Assembly: GCF_016097555.1 (NCBI RefSeq)
Contig: NC_054713.1
Span: 41,672,390-41,736,389, forward strand
Length of the DNA stretch: 64,000 bases
Reading direction: 5' to 3'
Origin: Gigantopelta aegis
Taxonomy: Eukaryota > Mollusca > Gastropoda > Neomphalida > Peltospiridae
The notes beneath the pieces are model-generated. The model worked only from the letters and a program-made list of their open reading frames with translations. It made no database searches and had not been told where the DNA came from. The stretch's first letter is position 1. Each line of letters begins with the position of its first letter. This document shows, piece by piece, positions 34,395-47,049 of the stretch. The position numbers and the translations under genes are program-made.

Positions 34395-35425
34395 ATTCAC
34401 TGTCAGCTTAAATTATTTGATTGCATGGTTATACCAGTTTTTTTTATACGGATGCGAAACATGGGGTTTCGAAAGTTTAGCTTCCTTAGATAAATTGTAT
34501 AATAAAGTTTTAAAACTACTGTTACCAGTGAGGAATTCTACACCGTTGTACATGTTGTATGGAGAACTTGGACGTTTCCCTGTAACTATAACTGTAAAGC
34601 TAAGAATGTTTACCTTTTGGTTCAGACTAATTACAGGGAAGCAGTCCAAGTTATCATTATTTGCTTATAGATTGTTGTTGAATGACTACAATAATATTTA
34701 CAAACATAAATGGATAGACTTTGTAAAATCAATATTGGATAACATTGGTTGTACATATATATGGATGTCACAATGTAATAGAATTGCAAGTGTTATACTT
34801 TTTAAAGAATTTATTTCTTTAAGACTTAAAGATCAATTCCTGCAAACATGTTACAGTCATATCGATAATTTCGGAAAAGCTTCAAATTACAACCTGTTAA
34901 AATATTGTGTTACATTTGAGACATATCTAACATGACTTGAGAAAAAACATTGGTGATGGACACGAATACCACTACATGATAGAATATGTCCCCTCTGCAA
35001 CAGTAACGACATCGGAGACGAGTTGTATTATATACTTAAATGCCCATTTTTCAAAGAACCCAGAATTATTTACTTACCACAATACTGTCAATCAAAACCT
35101 AATACATATAAATTTTATAATGTCTTCAACAGTAAGAAAACCGGTGTCCTTCGTAAAATGTCAATTTTCTCTAAAAATTTATTATGAATACCTTTAAGTC
35201 CCCCGGCTAAAAGTATTTTATGTATGTATGTATGTATGTATGTATGTATGTATGTATGTATGTATGTATATATAAATATATGTATGTATTTGTTTATTTA
35301 TTTATTTATGTAAAATACTTATACGTTTACCATCTTGTCAAAATATATGTATAATTGTATTATGTACCTCATATGCCGTGGTTTACGGCCTGGGAGTAAA
35401 TAAAGTTCTGTTCTGTTCTGTTCCG
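34395..35425 (+). mobile_element. APE-type LINE 3' fragment
   Basis: Reads LYGCETWGFESLASLDKLYN, KVLKLLLPVRNSTPLYMLYG, then SQCNRIASVILFKEFISLRL. The 3' UTR has a (TATG)n run (35217-35270) and ends CCTCATATGCCGTGGTTTAC ... AATAAAGTTCTGTTCTG. Same family as 8765-9860. It lies in gene B's second intron. Confidence 0.8.
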
Positions 35426-35654
35426 CCCTCTGTGTAGGGTTTTAAAAGCTGCACAATCATGGCTTGTTTTGATTGATTTATTTCGCCTTTATTTTGTTTG
35501 TTTGTTTATGATATAATACATGATAATCAACAGTAATCCTTTATAATAACAAAATATATTTCTACTGAATAAAAGATGTAACCTATAGTTACTTCATACA
35601 AGGGTCTCCATTCTGTCCCGTTATTCATGGAAATCATTTTAAAATGTCTCAATA

Positions 35655-35902
35655 TTATAGGAAGGAAGGAAATGTTTTATTTAACGAAACATTCAACACA
35701 TTTTATTTACGGATATATGGCGTCGGACATATGGTTAAGAACCACACAGATTTTGAGAGAGGAAACTCGCTGTCGCCACTTCATAGGCTATTATTTTCGA
35801 TTAGCAGCAAGGGATCTTTTATATGCACAATCCCACAGACAGAATAGTACATACCACGGCCTTTGTTACACCAGTTGTGGAGCACTGGCTGGCACGAGAA
35901 AT
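35655..35902 (-). mobile_element. S1 SINE, cut at its body by the satellite
   Basis: Inverted S1 tail (GGAAATGTTTTATTTAACGA) through CACTGGCTGGCACGAGAAAT. At exactly the point where the SINE should read ...ATAGCCCAATGGGTCC, the 41-bp array begins with ATAGAAAGCAGTGGGTCTAG. Confidence 0.85.
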
Positions 35903-38900
35903 ATAGAAAGCAGTGGGTCTAGGACAACACACGTTATTATTATATAGAAAGCAGTGGGTCTAGGACTACACACGTTATTATTATATAGAAAGCAGTGGGT
36001 CTAGGACTACACACGTTATTATTATATAGAAAGCAGTGGACTACACACGTTATTATTATATAGAAAGCAGTGGGTCTAAGACTACACACGTTATTATTAT
36101 ATAGAAAGCAGTGGGTCTAGGACTACACACGTTATTATTATACAGAAAGCAGTGGGTCCAGGACTACACACGTTATTATTATATAGAAAGCAGTGGGTCC
36201 AGGACTACACACGTTATTATTATATAGAAAGCAGTGGGTCCAGGACTACACACGTTATTATTATACAGAAAGCAGTGGGTACACACGTTATTACACACGT
36301 TATTATTATATAGAAAGCAGTGGGTCTAGGACTACACACGTTATTATTATATAGAAAGCAGTGGGTCTAGGACTACACACGTTATTATTATATAGAAAGC
36401 AGTGGGTCTAGGACTACACACGTTATTATTATATAGAAAGCAGTGGGTCTAGGACTACACACGTTATTATTATATAGAAAGCAGTGGGTCTAGGACTACA
36501 CACGTTATTATTATATAGAAAGCAGTGGGTCTAGGACTACACACGTTATTATTATATAGAAAGCAGTGGGTCTAGGACTACACACGTTATTATTATATAG
36601 AAAGCAGTGGGTCTAGGACTACACACGTTATTATTATATAGAAAGCAGTGGGTCTAGGACTACACACGTTATTATTATATAGAAAGCAGTGGGTCTAGGA
36701 CTACACACGTTATTATTATATAGAAAGCAGTGGGTCTAGGACTACACACGTTATTATTATATAGAAAGCAGTGGGTCTAGGACTACACACGTTATTATTA
36801 TATAGAAAGCAGTGGGTCTAGGACTACACACGTTATTATTATATAGAAAGCAGTGGGTCTAGGACTACACACGTTATTATTATATAGAAAGCAGTGGGTC
36901 TAGGACTACACACGTTATTATTATATAGAAAGCAGTGGGTCTAGGACTACACACGTTATTATTATATAGAAAGCAGTGGGTCTAGGACTACACACGTTAT
37001 TATTATATAGAAAGCAGTGGACTACACACGTTATTATTATATAGAAAGCAGTGGGTCTAGGACTACACACGTTATTATTATATAGAAAGCAGTGGGTCTA
37101 GGACTACACACGTTATTATTATATAGAAAGCAGTGGGTCTAGGACTACACACGTTATTATTATATAGAAAGCAGTGGGTCTAGGACTACACACGTTATTA
37201 TTATATAGAAAGCAGTGGGTCTAGGACTACACACGTTATTATTATATAGAAAGCAGTGGGTCTAGGACTACACACGTTATTATTATACAGAAAGCAGTGG
37301 GTCCAGGACTACACACGTTATTATTATACAGAAAGCAGTGGGTCTAGGACTACACACGTTATTATTATATAGAAAGCAGTGGACTACACACGTTATTATT
37401 ATATAGAAAGCAGTGGGTCTAGGACTACACACGTTATTATTATATAGAAAGCAGTGGGTCTAGGACTACACACGTTATTATTATATAGAAAGCAGTGGGT
37501 CTAGGACTACACACGTTATTATTATATAGAAAGCAAGCAGTGGTCTAGGACTACACACGTTATTATTATATAGAAAGCAGTGGGTCTAGGACTACACACG
37601 TTATTATTATATAGAAAGCAGTGGGTCTAGGACTACACACGTTATTATTATATAGAAAGCAGTGGACTACACACGTTATTATTATATAGAAAGCAGTGGG
37701 TCTAGGACTACACACGTTATTATTATACAGAAAGCAGTGGGTCTAGGACTACACACGTTATTATTATACAGAAAGCAGTGGGTCTAGGACTACACACGTT
37801 ATTATTATATAGAAAGCAGTGGGTCTAGGACTACACACGTTATTATTATATAGAAAGCAGTGGGTCTAGGACTACACACGTTATTATTATATAGAAAGCA
37901 GTGGGTCTAGGACTACACACGTTATTATTATATAGAAAGCAGTGGGTCAGTAGGACTACACACGTTATTATTATATAGAAAGCAGTGGGTCTAGGACTAC
38001 ACACGTTATTATTATATAGAAAGCAGTGGGTCTAGGACTACACACGTTATTATTATATAGAAAGCAGTGGGTCTAGGACTACACACGTTATTATTATATA
38101 GAAAGCAGTGGGTCTAGGACTACACACGTTATTATTATATAGAAAGCAGTGGGTCTAGGACTACACACGTTATTATTATATAGAAAGCAGTGGGTCTAGG
38201 ACTACACACGTTATTATTATACAGAAAGCAGTGGGTCTAGGACTACACACGTTATTATTATACACACGTAGAAAGCAGTGGGTCTAGGACTACACACGTT
38301 ATTATTATATAGAAAGCAGTGGGTCTAGGACTACACACGTTATTATTATATAGAAAGCAGTGGGTCTAGGACTACACACGTTATTATTATACAGAAAGCA
38401 GTGGGTCTAGGACTACACACGTTATTATTATACAGAAAGCAGTGGGTCTAGGACTACACACGTTATTATTATATAGAAAGCAGTGGGTCTAGGACTACAC
38501 ACGTTATTATTATATAGAAAGCAGTGGGTCTAGGACTACACACGTTATTATTATATAGAAAGACTACTACACACGTTATTATTATATAGAAAGCAGTGGG
38601 TCTAGGACTACACACGTTATTATTATATAGAAAGCAGTGGGTCTAGGACTACACACGTTATTATTATATAGAAAGCAGTGGGTCTAGGACTACACACGTT
38701 ATTATTATATAGAAAGCAGTGGGTCTAGGACTACACACGTTATTATTATATAGAAAGCAGTGGGTCTAGGACTACACACGTTATTATTATATAGAAAGCA
38801 GTGGGTCTAGGACTACACACGTTATTATTATATAGAAAGCAGTGGGTCTAGGACTACACACGTTATTATTATATAGAAAGCAGTGGGTCTAGGACTACAC

Positions 38901-41900
38901 ACGTTATTATTATATAGAAAGCAGTGGGTCTAGGACTACACACGTTATTATTATATAGAAAGCAGTGGGTCTAGGACTACACACGTTATTATTATATAGA
39001 AAGCAGTGGGTCTAGGACTACACACGTTATTATTATATAGAAAGCAGTGGGTCTAGGACTACACACGTTATTATTATATAGAAAGCAGTGGGTCTAGGAC
39101 TACACACGTTATTATTATATAGAAAGCAGTGGGTCTAGGACTACACACGTTATTATTATATAGAAAGCAGTGGGTCTAGGACTACACACGTTATTATTAT
39201 ATAGAAAGCAGTGGGTCTAGGACTACACACGTTATTATTATATAGAAAGCAGTGGGTCTAGGACTACACACGTTATTATTATATAGAAAGCAGTGGGTCT
39301 AGGACTACACACGTTATTATTATATAGAAAGCAGTGGGTCTAGGACTACACACGTTATTATTATACAGAAAGCAGTGGGTCTAGGACTACACACGTTATT
39401 ATTATATAGAAAGCAGTGGGTCTAGGACTACACACGTTATTATTATATAGAAAGCAGTGGGTCTAGGACTACACACGTTATTATTATATAGAAAGCAGTG
39501 GGTCTAGGACTACACACGTTATTATTATACAGAAAGCAGTGGGTCTAGGACTACACACGTTATTATTATATAGAAAGCAGTGGGTCTAGGACTACACACG
39601 TTATTATTATATAGAAAGCAGTGGGTCTAGGACTACACACGTTATTATTATATAGAAAGCAGTGGGTCTAGGACTACACACGTTATTATTATATAGAAAG
39701 CAGTGGGTCTAGGACTACACACGTTATTATTATATAGAAAGCAGTGGGTCTAGGACTACACACGTTATTATTATATAGAAAGCAGTGGGTCTAGGACTAC
39801 ACACGTTATTATTATATAGAAAGCAGTGGACTACACACGTTATTATTATATAGAAAGCAGTGGACTACACACGTTATTATTATATAGAAAGCAGTGGGTC
39901 TAGGACTACACACGTTATTATTATATAGAAAGCAGTGGGTCTAGGACTACACACGTTATTATTATATAGAAAGCAGTGGGTCTAGGACTACACACGTTAT
40001 TATTATATAGAAAGCAGTGGGTCTAGGACTACACACGTTATTATTATATAGAAAGCAGTGGGTCTAGGACTACACACGTTATTATTATATAGAAAGCAGT
40101 GGGTCTAGGACTACACACGTTATTATTATATAGAAAGCAGTGGACTACACTAGAAAGCAGTGGGTATAGGACTAGGACTAGGACTACACACGTTATTATT
40201 ATATAGAAAGCAGTGGGTCTAGGACTACACACGTTATTATTATATAGAAAGCAGTGGGTCTAGGACTACACACGTTATTATTATATAGAAAGCAGTGGGT
40301 CTAGGACTACACACGTTATTATTATATAGAAAGCAGTGGGTCTAGGACTACACACGTTATTATTATATAGAAAGCAGTGGGTCTAGGACTACACACGTTA
40401 TTATTATATAGAAAGCAGTGGGTCTAGGACTACACACGTTATTATTATATAGAAAGCAGTGGGTCTAGGACTACACACGTTATTATTATATAGAAAGCAG
40501 TGGGTCTAGGACTACACACGTTATTATTATATAGAAAGCAGTGGGTCTAGGACTACACACGTTATTATTATATAGAAAGCAGTGGGTCTAGGACTACACA
40601 CGTTATTATTATATAGAAAGCAGTGGGTCACAGGACTACACACGTTATTATTATACAGAAAGCAGTGGGTCTAGGACTACACACGTTATTATTATATAGA
40701 AAGCAGTGGGTCTAGGACTACACACGTTATTATTATATAGAAAGCAGTGGGTCTAGGACTACACACGTTATTATTATATAGAAAGCAGTGGGTCTAGGAC
40801 TACACACGTTATTATTATATAGAAAGCAGTGGGTCTAGGACTACACACGTTATTATTATATAGAAAGCAGTGGGTCTAGGACTACACACGTTATTATTAT
40901 ATAGAAAGCAGTGGGTCTAGGACTACACACGTTATTATTATATAGAAAGCAGTGGGTCTAGGACTACACACGTTATTATTATATAGAAAGCAGTGGGTCT
41001 AGGACTACACACGTTATTATTATATAGAAAGCAGTGGGTCTAGGACTACACACGTTATTATTATATAGAAAGCAGTGGGTCTAGGACTACACACGTTATT
41101 ATTATATAGAAAGCAGTGGGTCTAGGACTACACACGTTATTATTATATAGAAAGCAGTGGGTCTAGGACTACACACGTTATTATTATATAGAAAGCAGTG
41201 GGTCTAGGACTACACACGTTATTATTATATAGAAAGCAGTGGGTCTAGGACTACACACGTTATTATTATATAGAAAGCAGTGGGTCTAGGACTACACACG
41301 TTATTATTATATAGAAAGCAGTGGGTCTAGGACTACACACGTTATTATTATATAGAAAGCAGTGGGTCTAGGACTACACACGTTATTATTATATAGAAAG
41401 CAGTGGGTCTAGGACTACACACGTTATTATTATATAGAAAGCAGTGGGTCTAGGACTACACACGTTATTATTATATAGAAAGCAGTGGGTCTAGGACTAC
41501 ACACGTTATTATTATATAGAAAGCAGTGGGTCTAGGACTACACACGTTATTATTATATAGAAAGCAGTGGGTCTAGGACTACACACGTTATTATTATATA
41601 GAAAGCAGTGGGTCTAGGACTACACACGTTATTATTATATAGAAAGCAGTGGGTCTAGGACTACACACGTTATTATTATATAGAAAGCAGTGGGTCTAGG
41701 ACTACACACGTTATTATTATATAGAAAGCAGTGGGTCTACTACACACGTTATTATTATATAGAAAGCAGTGGGTCTAGGACTACACACGTTATTATTATA
41801 TAGAAAGCAGTGGGTCTAGGACTACACACGTTATTATTATATAGAAAGCAGTGGGTCTAGGACTACACACGTTATTATTATATAGAAAGCAGTGGGTCTA

Positions 41901-42912
41901 GGACTACACACGTTATTATTATATAGAAAGCAGTGGGTCTAGGACTACACACGTTATTATTATATAGAAAGCAGTGGGTCTAGGACTACACACGTTATTA
42001 TTATATAGAAAGCAGTGGGTACACACGTTATTATTATATAGAAAGCAGTGGGTCTAGGACTACACACGTTATTATTATATAGAAAGCAGTGGGTCTAGGA
42101 CTACACACGTTATTATTATACACACGTAGAAAGCAGTGGGTCTAGGACTACACACGTTATTATTATATAGAAAGCAGTGGGTCTAGGACTACACACGTTA
42201 TTATTATATAGAAAGCAGTGGGTCTAGGACTACACACGTTATTATTATATAGAAAGCAGTGGGTCTAGGACTACACACGTTATTATTATATAGAAAGCAG
42301 TGGGTCTAGGACTACACACGTTATTATTATATAGAAAGCAGTGGGTCTAGGACTACACACGTTATTATTATATAGAAAGCAGTGGGTCTAGGACTACACA
42401 CGTTATTATTATATAGAAAGCAGTGGGTCTAGGACTACACACGTTATTATTATATAGAAAGCAGTGGGTCTAGGACTACACACGTTATTATATAGATTAT
42501 TATAGAAAGCAGTGGGTCTAGGACTACACACGTTATTATTATATAGAAAGCAGTGGACTACACACGTTATTATTATATAGAAAGCAGTGGACTACACACG
42601 TTATTATTATATAGAAAGCAGTGGGTCTAGGACTACACACGTTATTATTATATAGAAAGCAGTGGGTCTAGGACTACACACGTTATTATTATATAGAAAG
42701 CAGTGGACTACACACGTTATTATTATATAGAAAGCAGTGGGTCTAGGACTACACACGTTATTATTATATAGAAAGCAGTGGACTACACACGTTATTATTA
42801 TATAGAAAGCAGTGGACTACACACGTTATTATTATATAGAAAGCAGTGGGTCTAGGACTACACACGTTATTATTATATAGAAAGCAGTGGGTGGGTCTAG
42901 GACTACACACAC
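35903..42912. repeat. 41-bp satellite array, about 170 copies
   Basis: Unit ATAGAAAGCAGTGGGTCTAG plus GACTACACACGTTATTATTAT, repeated over 7 kb with very few substitutions. A recurring 33-bp variant lacks GGTCTAGG. A few units carry TACAG for TATAG, CCAGG for CTAGG, or small insertions. There are no unique spacers and no coding potential. It occupies most of gene B's second intron. Confidence 0.98.
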
Positions 42913-43559
42913 AAATTATTTGTTTTAGTTATAAAAATTATTTGCAATAAACAGAGGTTTCCGAATGGGAGAAAAAGTAGAACCTTATGCGGAAAAAAAC
43001 CCTACCAGAAAAGAATTGATTTTCATGCCCTGGCGCATTGAGTAAAATGGGCAGCGTAAAACAGTTATATTCCAGTTACCCTCTCTTTTCATTAAATCAG
43101 GTTATCAAGTCACAATATTAGTTTAACTTTCTGATCTGCGAGGTGGGTTTATTTATAAAACTAGGCATGTAGAGCTGCAAACTTGTTATCAAGTAGCCTA
43201 TATCCTAAACAACAACAACAACATTAGTACCAAACAAAAAATCTTCTAGATTCTCCTCGAGAGTGGATGCTCTCCAAACCTATTCACTCAATCAATCGAT
43301 ATTATAAAGAAAACAACTTTCAAAGCATATTTTTTTGTCTTTTCAAGTCCATTTAAAAATCAACAAACAAACAAAAACACTGCCCCCCCCCCCCCCCCCC
43401 CCAAGTCCGATAAAAGACAAGAACCAAAAAAAAACCCCAAACAAACAAAAAACAACACCAAAAAACCACAAACATTTACTTTCTAATTTCACTTTTTCTT
43501 ATTTATTTTTTGTTTGTAGACCTTAATAAATAAAAAAGCCCTGAATATATTAAAAATAC
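42913..43559. other. Intron, no gene
   Basis: AT-rich sequence with a poly-C run (43383-43402) followed by A/C-rich low complexity. Nothing coding. Confidence 0.5.
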
Positions 43560-43827
43560 CTGGGTATCCGTAGTATCCATTATTACCATGGAAACCAGCA
43601 CCTCCATGGAAGCCATTGCCATGGAATCCAGGGCGTCCGTGGAATCCAACACCATCTAGGAATCTAACACCTCCGTGGACACCAGCACCTCCGTGGAAAC
43701 CATTGCCATGGGAACCAGCACCTCCGAAACCTGCACCTCCGTGGAAGCCATCCCCTCCATAATATTATGGGAAGCTGGCGAGGGCGGAACAGCACAAAAG
43801 TGCCAACAGAGTGACGGAAAGGAGAGC
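43560..43827 (-). CDS. Gene B exon 2: signal peptide and glycine-rich repeats, with in-frame TAA
   Basis: A 268-bp minus-strand exon between acceptor TTCCTTTATTCCACAG and donor CCCAG|GTATTT. Joined in phase 0 to ATGAAC of exon 1 it gives MNALLSVTLLALLCCSALA, a textbook signal peptide, then SFP. The next codon is TAA (43765-43767). In the same frame it continues YYGGDGFHGGAGFGGAGSHG, NGFHGGAGVHGG, FHGRPGFHGNGFHGGAGFHG, NNGYYGYP. The frame and splice phase beyond the stop stay intact, so the stop is the only defect I see: it may be a null allele, a base error or a very young pseudogene. Confidence 0.75.
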
Positions 43828-43844
43828 CTGTGGAATAAAGGAAA

Positions 43845-43931
43845 GGAATGTTGGTTTAACGACACCTCAGCACATGTTTCTACGACTATTTCGGGGGTCA
43901 TTCATTCATTCATTCATTCATTCATTCATTC

Positions 43932-43965
<34 letters not shown>

Positions 43966-44250
43966 CATTATTTTCATTCATTCATTCATTCATTCATTCA
44001 TTCATTCATTCATCCATCCATCCATCCATCCATTCATAGTTATGTTAGTACTTATATCCAATTAGGTTCAAGCAGGCTGTCCTGGACTAATTCGGTGTCA
44101 AACATAATGATTACTTCGATACTAAGGGTAGAGATATTTATATGGCGTCGAACATTATGATTAAGAACTACACTAGTTCTAATTTGGCTTGATGTAGAAA
44201 TGAAAAAAAAAACGTTTTGAAAACCTCCCAGAAAACAGGACAGTGGGTTA
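43845..44250 (-). mobile_element. S3-type SINE tail and SINE body, with (ATTC)/(ATCA)n
   Basis: GGAATGTTGGTTTAACGACA then CCTCAGCACATG is an inverted S3-like tail. An ATTC / ATCA / ATCC array covers 43898-44036. SINE body phrases follow (CAATTAGGTTCAAGCAGGCT). Confidence 0.65.
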
Positions 44251-44311
44251 TTGATCAGTTGTTAGACGTTATTCTCGTGGCCATTCTCGTACGAGGCACT
44301 CGTACCGTGTG

Positions 44312-44863
44312 GCGTCGCCTTTAGTGAGAGAGAAGTCGGGACAGTGGACTAACACCTACCCACCGAGTCGTTAACACTCGGCGTCGCCTTTAGTGAGAGA
44401 GAAGTCGGGACAGTGGACTAACACCTACCCACCGAGTCGTTAACACTCGGCGTCGCCTTTAGTGAGAGAGAAGTCGGGACAGTGCACTAACACCTACCCA
44501 CCGAGTCGTTAACACTCGGCGTCGCCTTTAGTGAGAGAGAAGTCGGGACAGTGCACTAAAACCTACCCACCGAGTCGTTAACACTCGGCGTCGCCTTTAG
44601 TGAGAGAGAAGTCGGGACAGTGCACTAAAACCTACCCACCGAGTCGTTAACACTCGACCTCGCCTTTAGTGAGAGAGAAGTCGGGACAGTGGACTAACAC
44701 CTACCCACCGAGTCGTTAACACTCGACGTCGCCTTTAGTGAGAGAGAAGTCGGGGCAGTGGACTAACACCTACCCACCAAGTCGTTAACACTCGGCGTCG
44801 CCTTTAGTGAGAGAGAAGTGGGGTAGTGCACTGACACGTCCCCACTGAGTCGTTAACACTCGG
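44312..44863. repeat. 69-bp tandem array, about 8 copies
   Basis: Units start GCGTCGCCTTTAGTGAGAGA and contain GGACTAACACCTACCCACCG then AGTCGTTAACACTCG; the period is exactly 69 (44312, 44381, 44450, 44519 ...). The ACACCTACCCAC phrase equals the inverted S1 body, and a degraded tRNA-like SINE head follows (GACGGTACCGGGAGGCGAAG, near 44876), so the array sits inside a SINE. Confidence 0.9.
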
Positions 44864-45464
44864 CTCTCGGTGGGAGACGGTACCGGGAGGCGAAGCCAGT
44901 ATACCAATTTGTTTTTTCAAATGACTTAATCACTACACCATCGAGGCAAGTTATTGGGGATCTAACATAATGATTATTTCGATACTAAGTGTAGAGATAG
45001 TTATATGGCGTCGGACATTATGGTTACGGACTACACAATTCAAGTTTGACTTGACGTAGAAAATGAAAATGTTTTGAAAAAATAATAATATATACATATG
45101 GAATACTTTTGTTACTTCCAAAACTGTTGATGGATCCGACGTAAAATGGTAAAATGTATGTGCCATATTTAATTCAAAATATTTTCAGGCGAAATTGTTT
45201 TCTGAGTTTCTTTGGGGTTTTGGGGTTTTTTTGTTTGTGTGTGTAGAGCGCGAAGTGCAATGAATGTGTATTCAGTTTAGCAAATTTCATAATCGTATAG
45301 GTAGGAAATAGCGAATATGTAGGGGAAATGTATACTTGCGAACCTTCCATGTTTTGTTTTAAATAAGAAAGAAAATTGATGTTTGTTAAATGTCATTTGC
45401 TAACTTTATGCAACAGTGCCTAATTTAAAAATTCTGAATTTAGAAACCTAAGAAAGTTAAACAT

Positions 45465-45775
45465 AAAGTTTGTTTTGTTTAACGACACCACTAGAGCACA
45501 TTAATTAATCGTCAGCTATTGGATGTCACACATTTGATAATTCTGACTCGAAGTCATCAGAGGAAACCCGTTACATGATTCTGCTATATCTTTTATATGC
45601 ACTTTCCCACAGACTGGAAAGCACATACCACAACCTTTAACCAGTTGTGGTGCACTGGTTGGAACGAGAAAGAAACCTCAATCAGTTGAATGGGTCCACC
45701 GAGGTGGTTCGATCCTGCGACTCGAGCACCTCAGGCAAGAGCTCAGCCGAATCAGCTAAATCCCGCCCCCTCTTT
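45465..45775 (-). mobile_element. S2 tRNA-derived SINE, full length
   Basis: Inverted S2 tail at 45467, body, then a tRNA-like head ending in TCAGCTAAATCCCGCCCC. Gene B's first intron. Confidence 0.85.
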
Positions 45776-45889
45776 ATGTAAATAATATTGGATGTAAGTT
45801 AAGTTGTTGAACAATATCTTAGCGTTTGTAGATTTCTTTAAATATAATATTGTTGAGAAATAACATCAAATCAAATCAAATCAAATAAG

Positions 45890-46080
45890 TGGAAAATCAG
45901 TGGCATAGTGTTGAACCTATAAGACTGATAATTACTGGGTTCGCATCCCGGTACCGGCTCCCAATTAGAGTGAGATAATGGCACACCGGCACATCGCTCA
46001 CTAAGCTCACGTGTGTCCAGGGCAGCGTGCTTGAACCTTAATTGGATATAAACACTCTCAACTAACCGCTAAGCTACGCC
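45890..46080 (+). mobile_element. tRNA-derived SINE, another head type
   Basis: Head with GTGGCATAGTG and B-box GGGTTCGCATCCC, then a body with GTGTCCAGGGCAGCGTGCTT and ACCTTAATTGGATATAAACA. A (TCAAA)n run lies just before it (45868-45888). Confidence 0.7.
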
Positions 46081-46111
46081 CTGAAAAGACAAGTGATGTG
46101 GGTGCGTCTGC

Positions 46112-46112
<1 letters not shown>

Positions 46113-46143
<31 letters not shown>

Positions 46144-46190
46144 CTGTCGGTCTGTATGTCTGTCTCCTGTCTGTCTGTTTCTGTGTGTGT
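46113..46190. repeat. (TG)n / (TCTG)n microsatellite
   Basis: Dinucleotide then tetranucleotide run in gene B's first intron. Confidence 0.9.
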
Positions 46191-46312
46191 GCCCATGAAT
46201 CATATCTTACTTGAAACTTAGTAAGAAAATACAGTTAAAATCAAAAAGAAAATGAAGGAAAGAAAACAATGAAAAAACGAAAAAACAAGAAAAAAAAACA
46301 AGTTCGACTTAC

Positions 46313-46318
46313 GTTCAT
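46313..46318 (-). CDS. Gene B exon 1 (coding part: Met-Asn)
   Basis: ATGAAC followed directly by the consensus donor GTAAGT on the minus strand, after about 48 bases of 5' UTR. A two-codon first exon before the signal-peptide exon is a common layout for short secreted invertebrate proteins. It joins exon 2 in phase 0. Together exons 1-3 give 147 sense or nonsense codons plus the final stop. Confidence 0.65.
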
Positions 46319-46390
46319 GATAATGTTCTTTGTGGTACTTCGACTGGAATACTCAGACCTGGTACTGCCGAGTTCCGAAACCGAGCCGCG

Positions 46391-46397
46391 TTTTATA
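46391..46397 (-). promoter_or_regulatory. Gene B TATA box
   Basis: TATAAAA on the minus strand, in GC-richer context (GAGTATAAAACGCGGC). It lies 73 bases above the ATG, so transcription should start near 46365. Confidence 0.65.
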
Positions 46398-46419
46398 CTC
46401 TCCGCACCATGACGCAGCT

Positions 46420-46615
46420 AAATCTTACGTAATGTTACTAAATTAATTCATTATTCAGTAAGTTTTGTTGTTATCTATTTTAATTGAGCATTAAACCTGC
46501 AGATTTCCATGACAACGAACTGTCACAAAGAAATATGTATTTGAATAGACCGTGATGGCGGGTTTTTAATCGCAAGATATTTAAATAAGAAATTATAAAG
46601 ACAATTGCCAAGTCT
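46420..46615 (-). promoter_or_regulatory. Gene B upstream block, duplicated at 19.4 kb
   Basis: Immediately upstream of the TATA box; aligns in order and orientation with 19440-19650. It could hold promoter elements copied together with an ancestral gene. No specific factor sites are claimed. Confidence 0.45.
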
Positions 46616-46949
46616 TAAAAGTGCTCAATCACGGATTTAGTGGGCCTTATTTCTCTAAATATGGATTATAAATGGAAATTACATTCATTGGGAATACCAA
46701 ATATAGTTATTGTATGATCCAAAACGTTTTAATTGAACTACGATCGAGGGAATTCCATGACACGTTTTATTTTTTAAATTCTTGTGAAAAGTCATAAAAA
46801 TACGGCAAAACAGACTCGTAGTAATGAGGCTGTATATACGACAGCAGTATAATGTATTTTAGAATTTTATACAAACGTCCGCCGTGTATAGAGACTTGAC
46901 AAATGAGGGCCGGCTATATAATTTAAAAAAAACGGAACATGAACTCACC

Positions 46950-46951
<2 letters not shown>

Positions 46952-46989
<38 letters not shown>
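46952..46989. repeat. (ATT)n microsatellite
   Basis: About 12 ATT units. Confidence 0.95.
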
Positions 46990-47049
46990 GTGCATGGAAT
47001 TTAGCAGGGGAGAGAGTCTAGACGGTTATGTACAACGCTATAGTGCTTG

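Noticed and set aside
35903-42912. CRISPR-like array
   Set aside because: Period is 41 bp with no unique spacers, and it lies in an animal intron; it is a satellite.
43656-44160. ORFs over gene B exon 2 (Thr/Ser-rich plus strand, Val-rich minus strand)
   Set aside because: Other-frame readings of the glycine-rich repeats and of the ATTC array.
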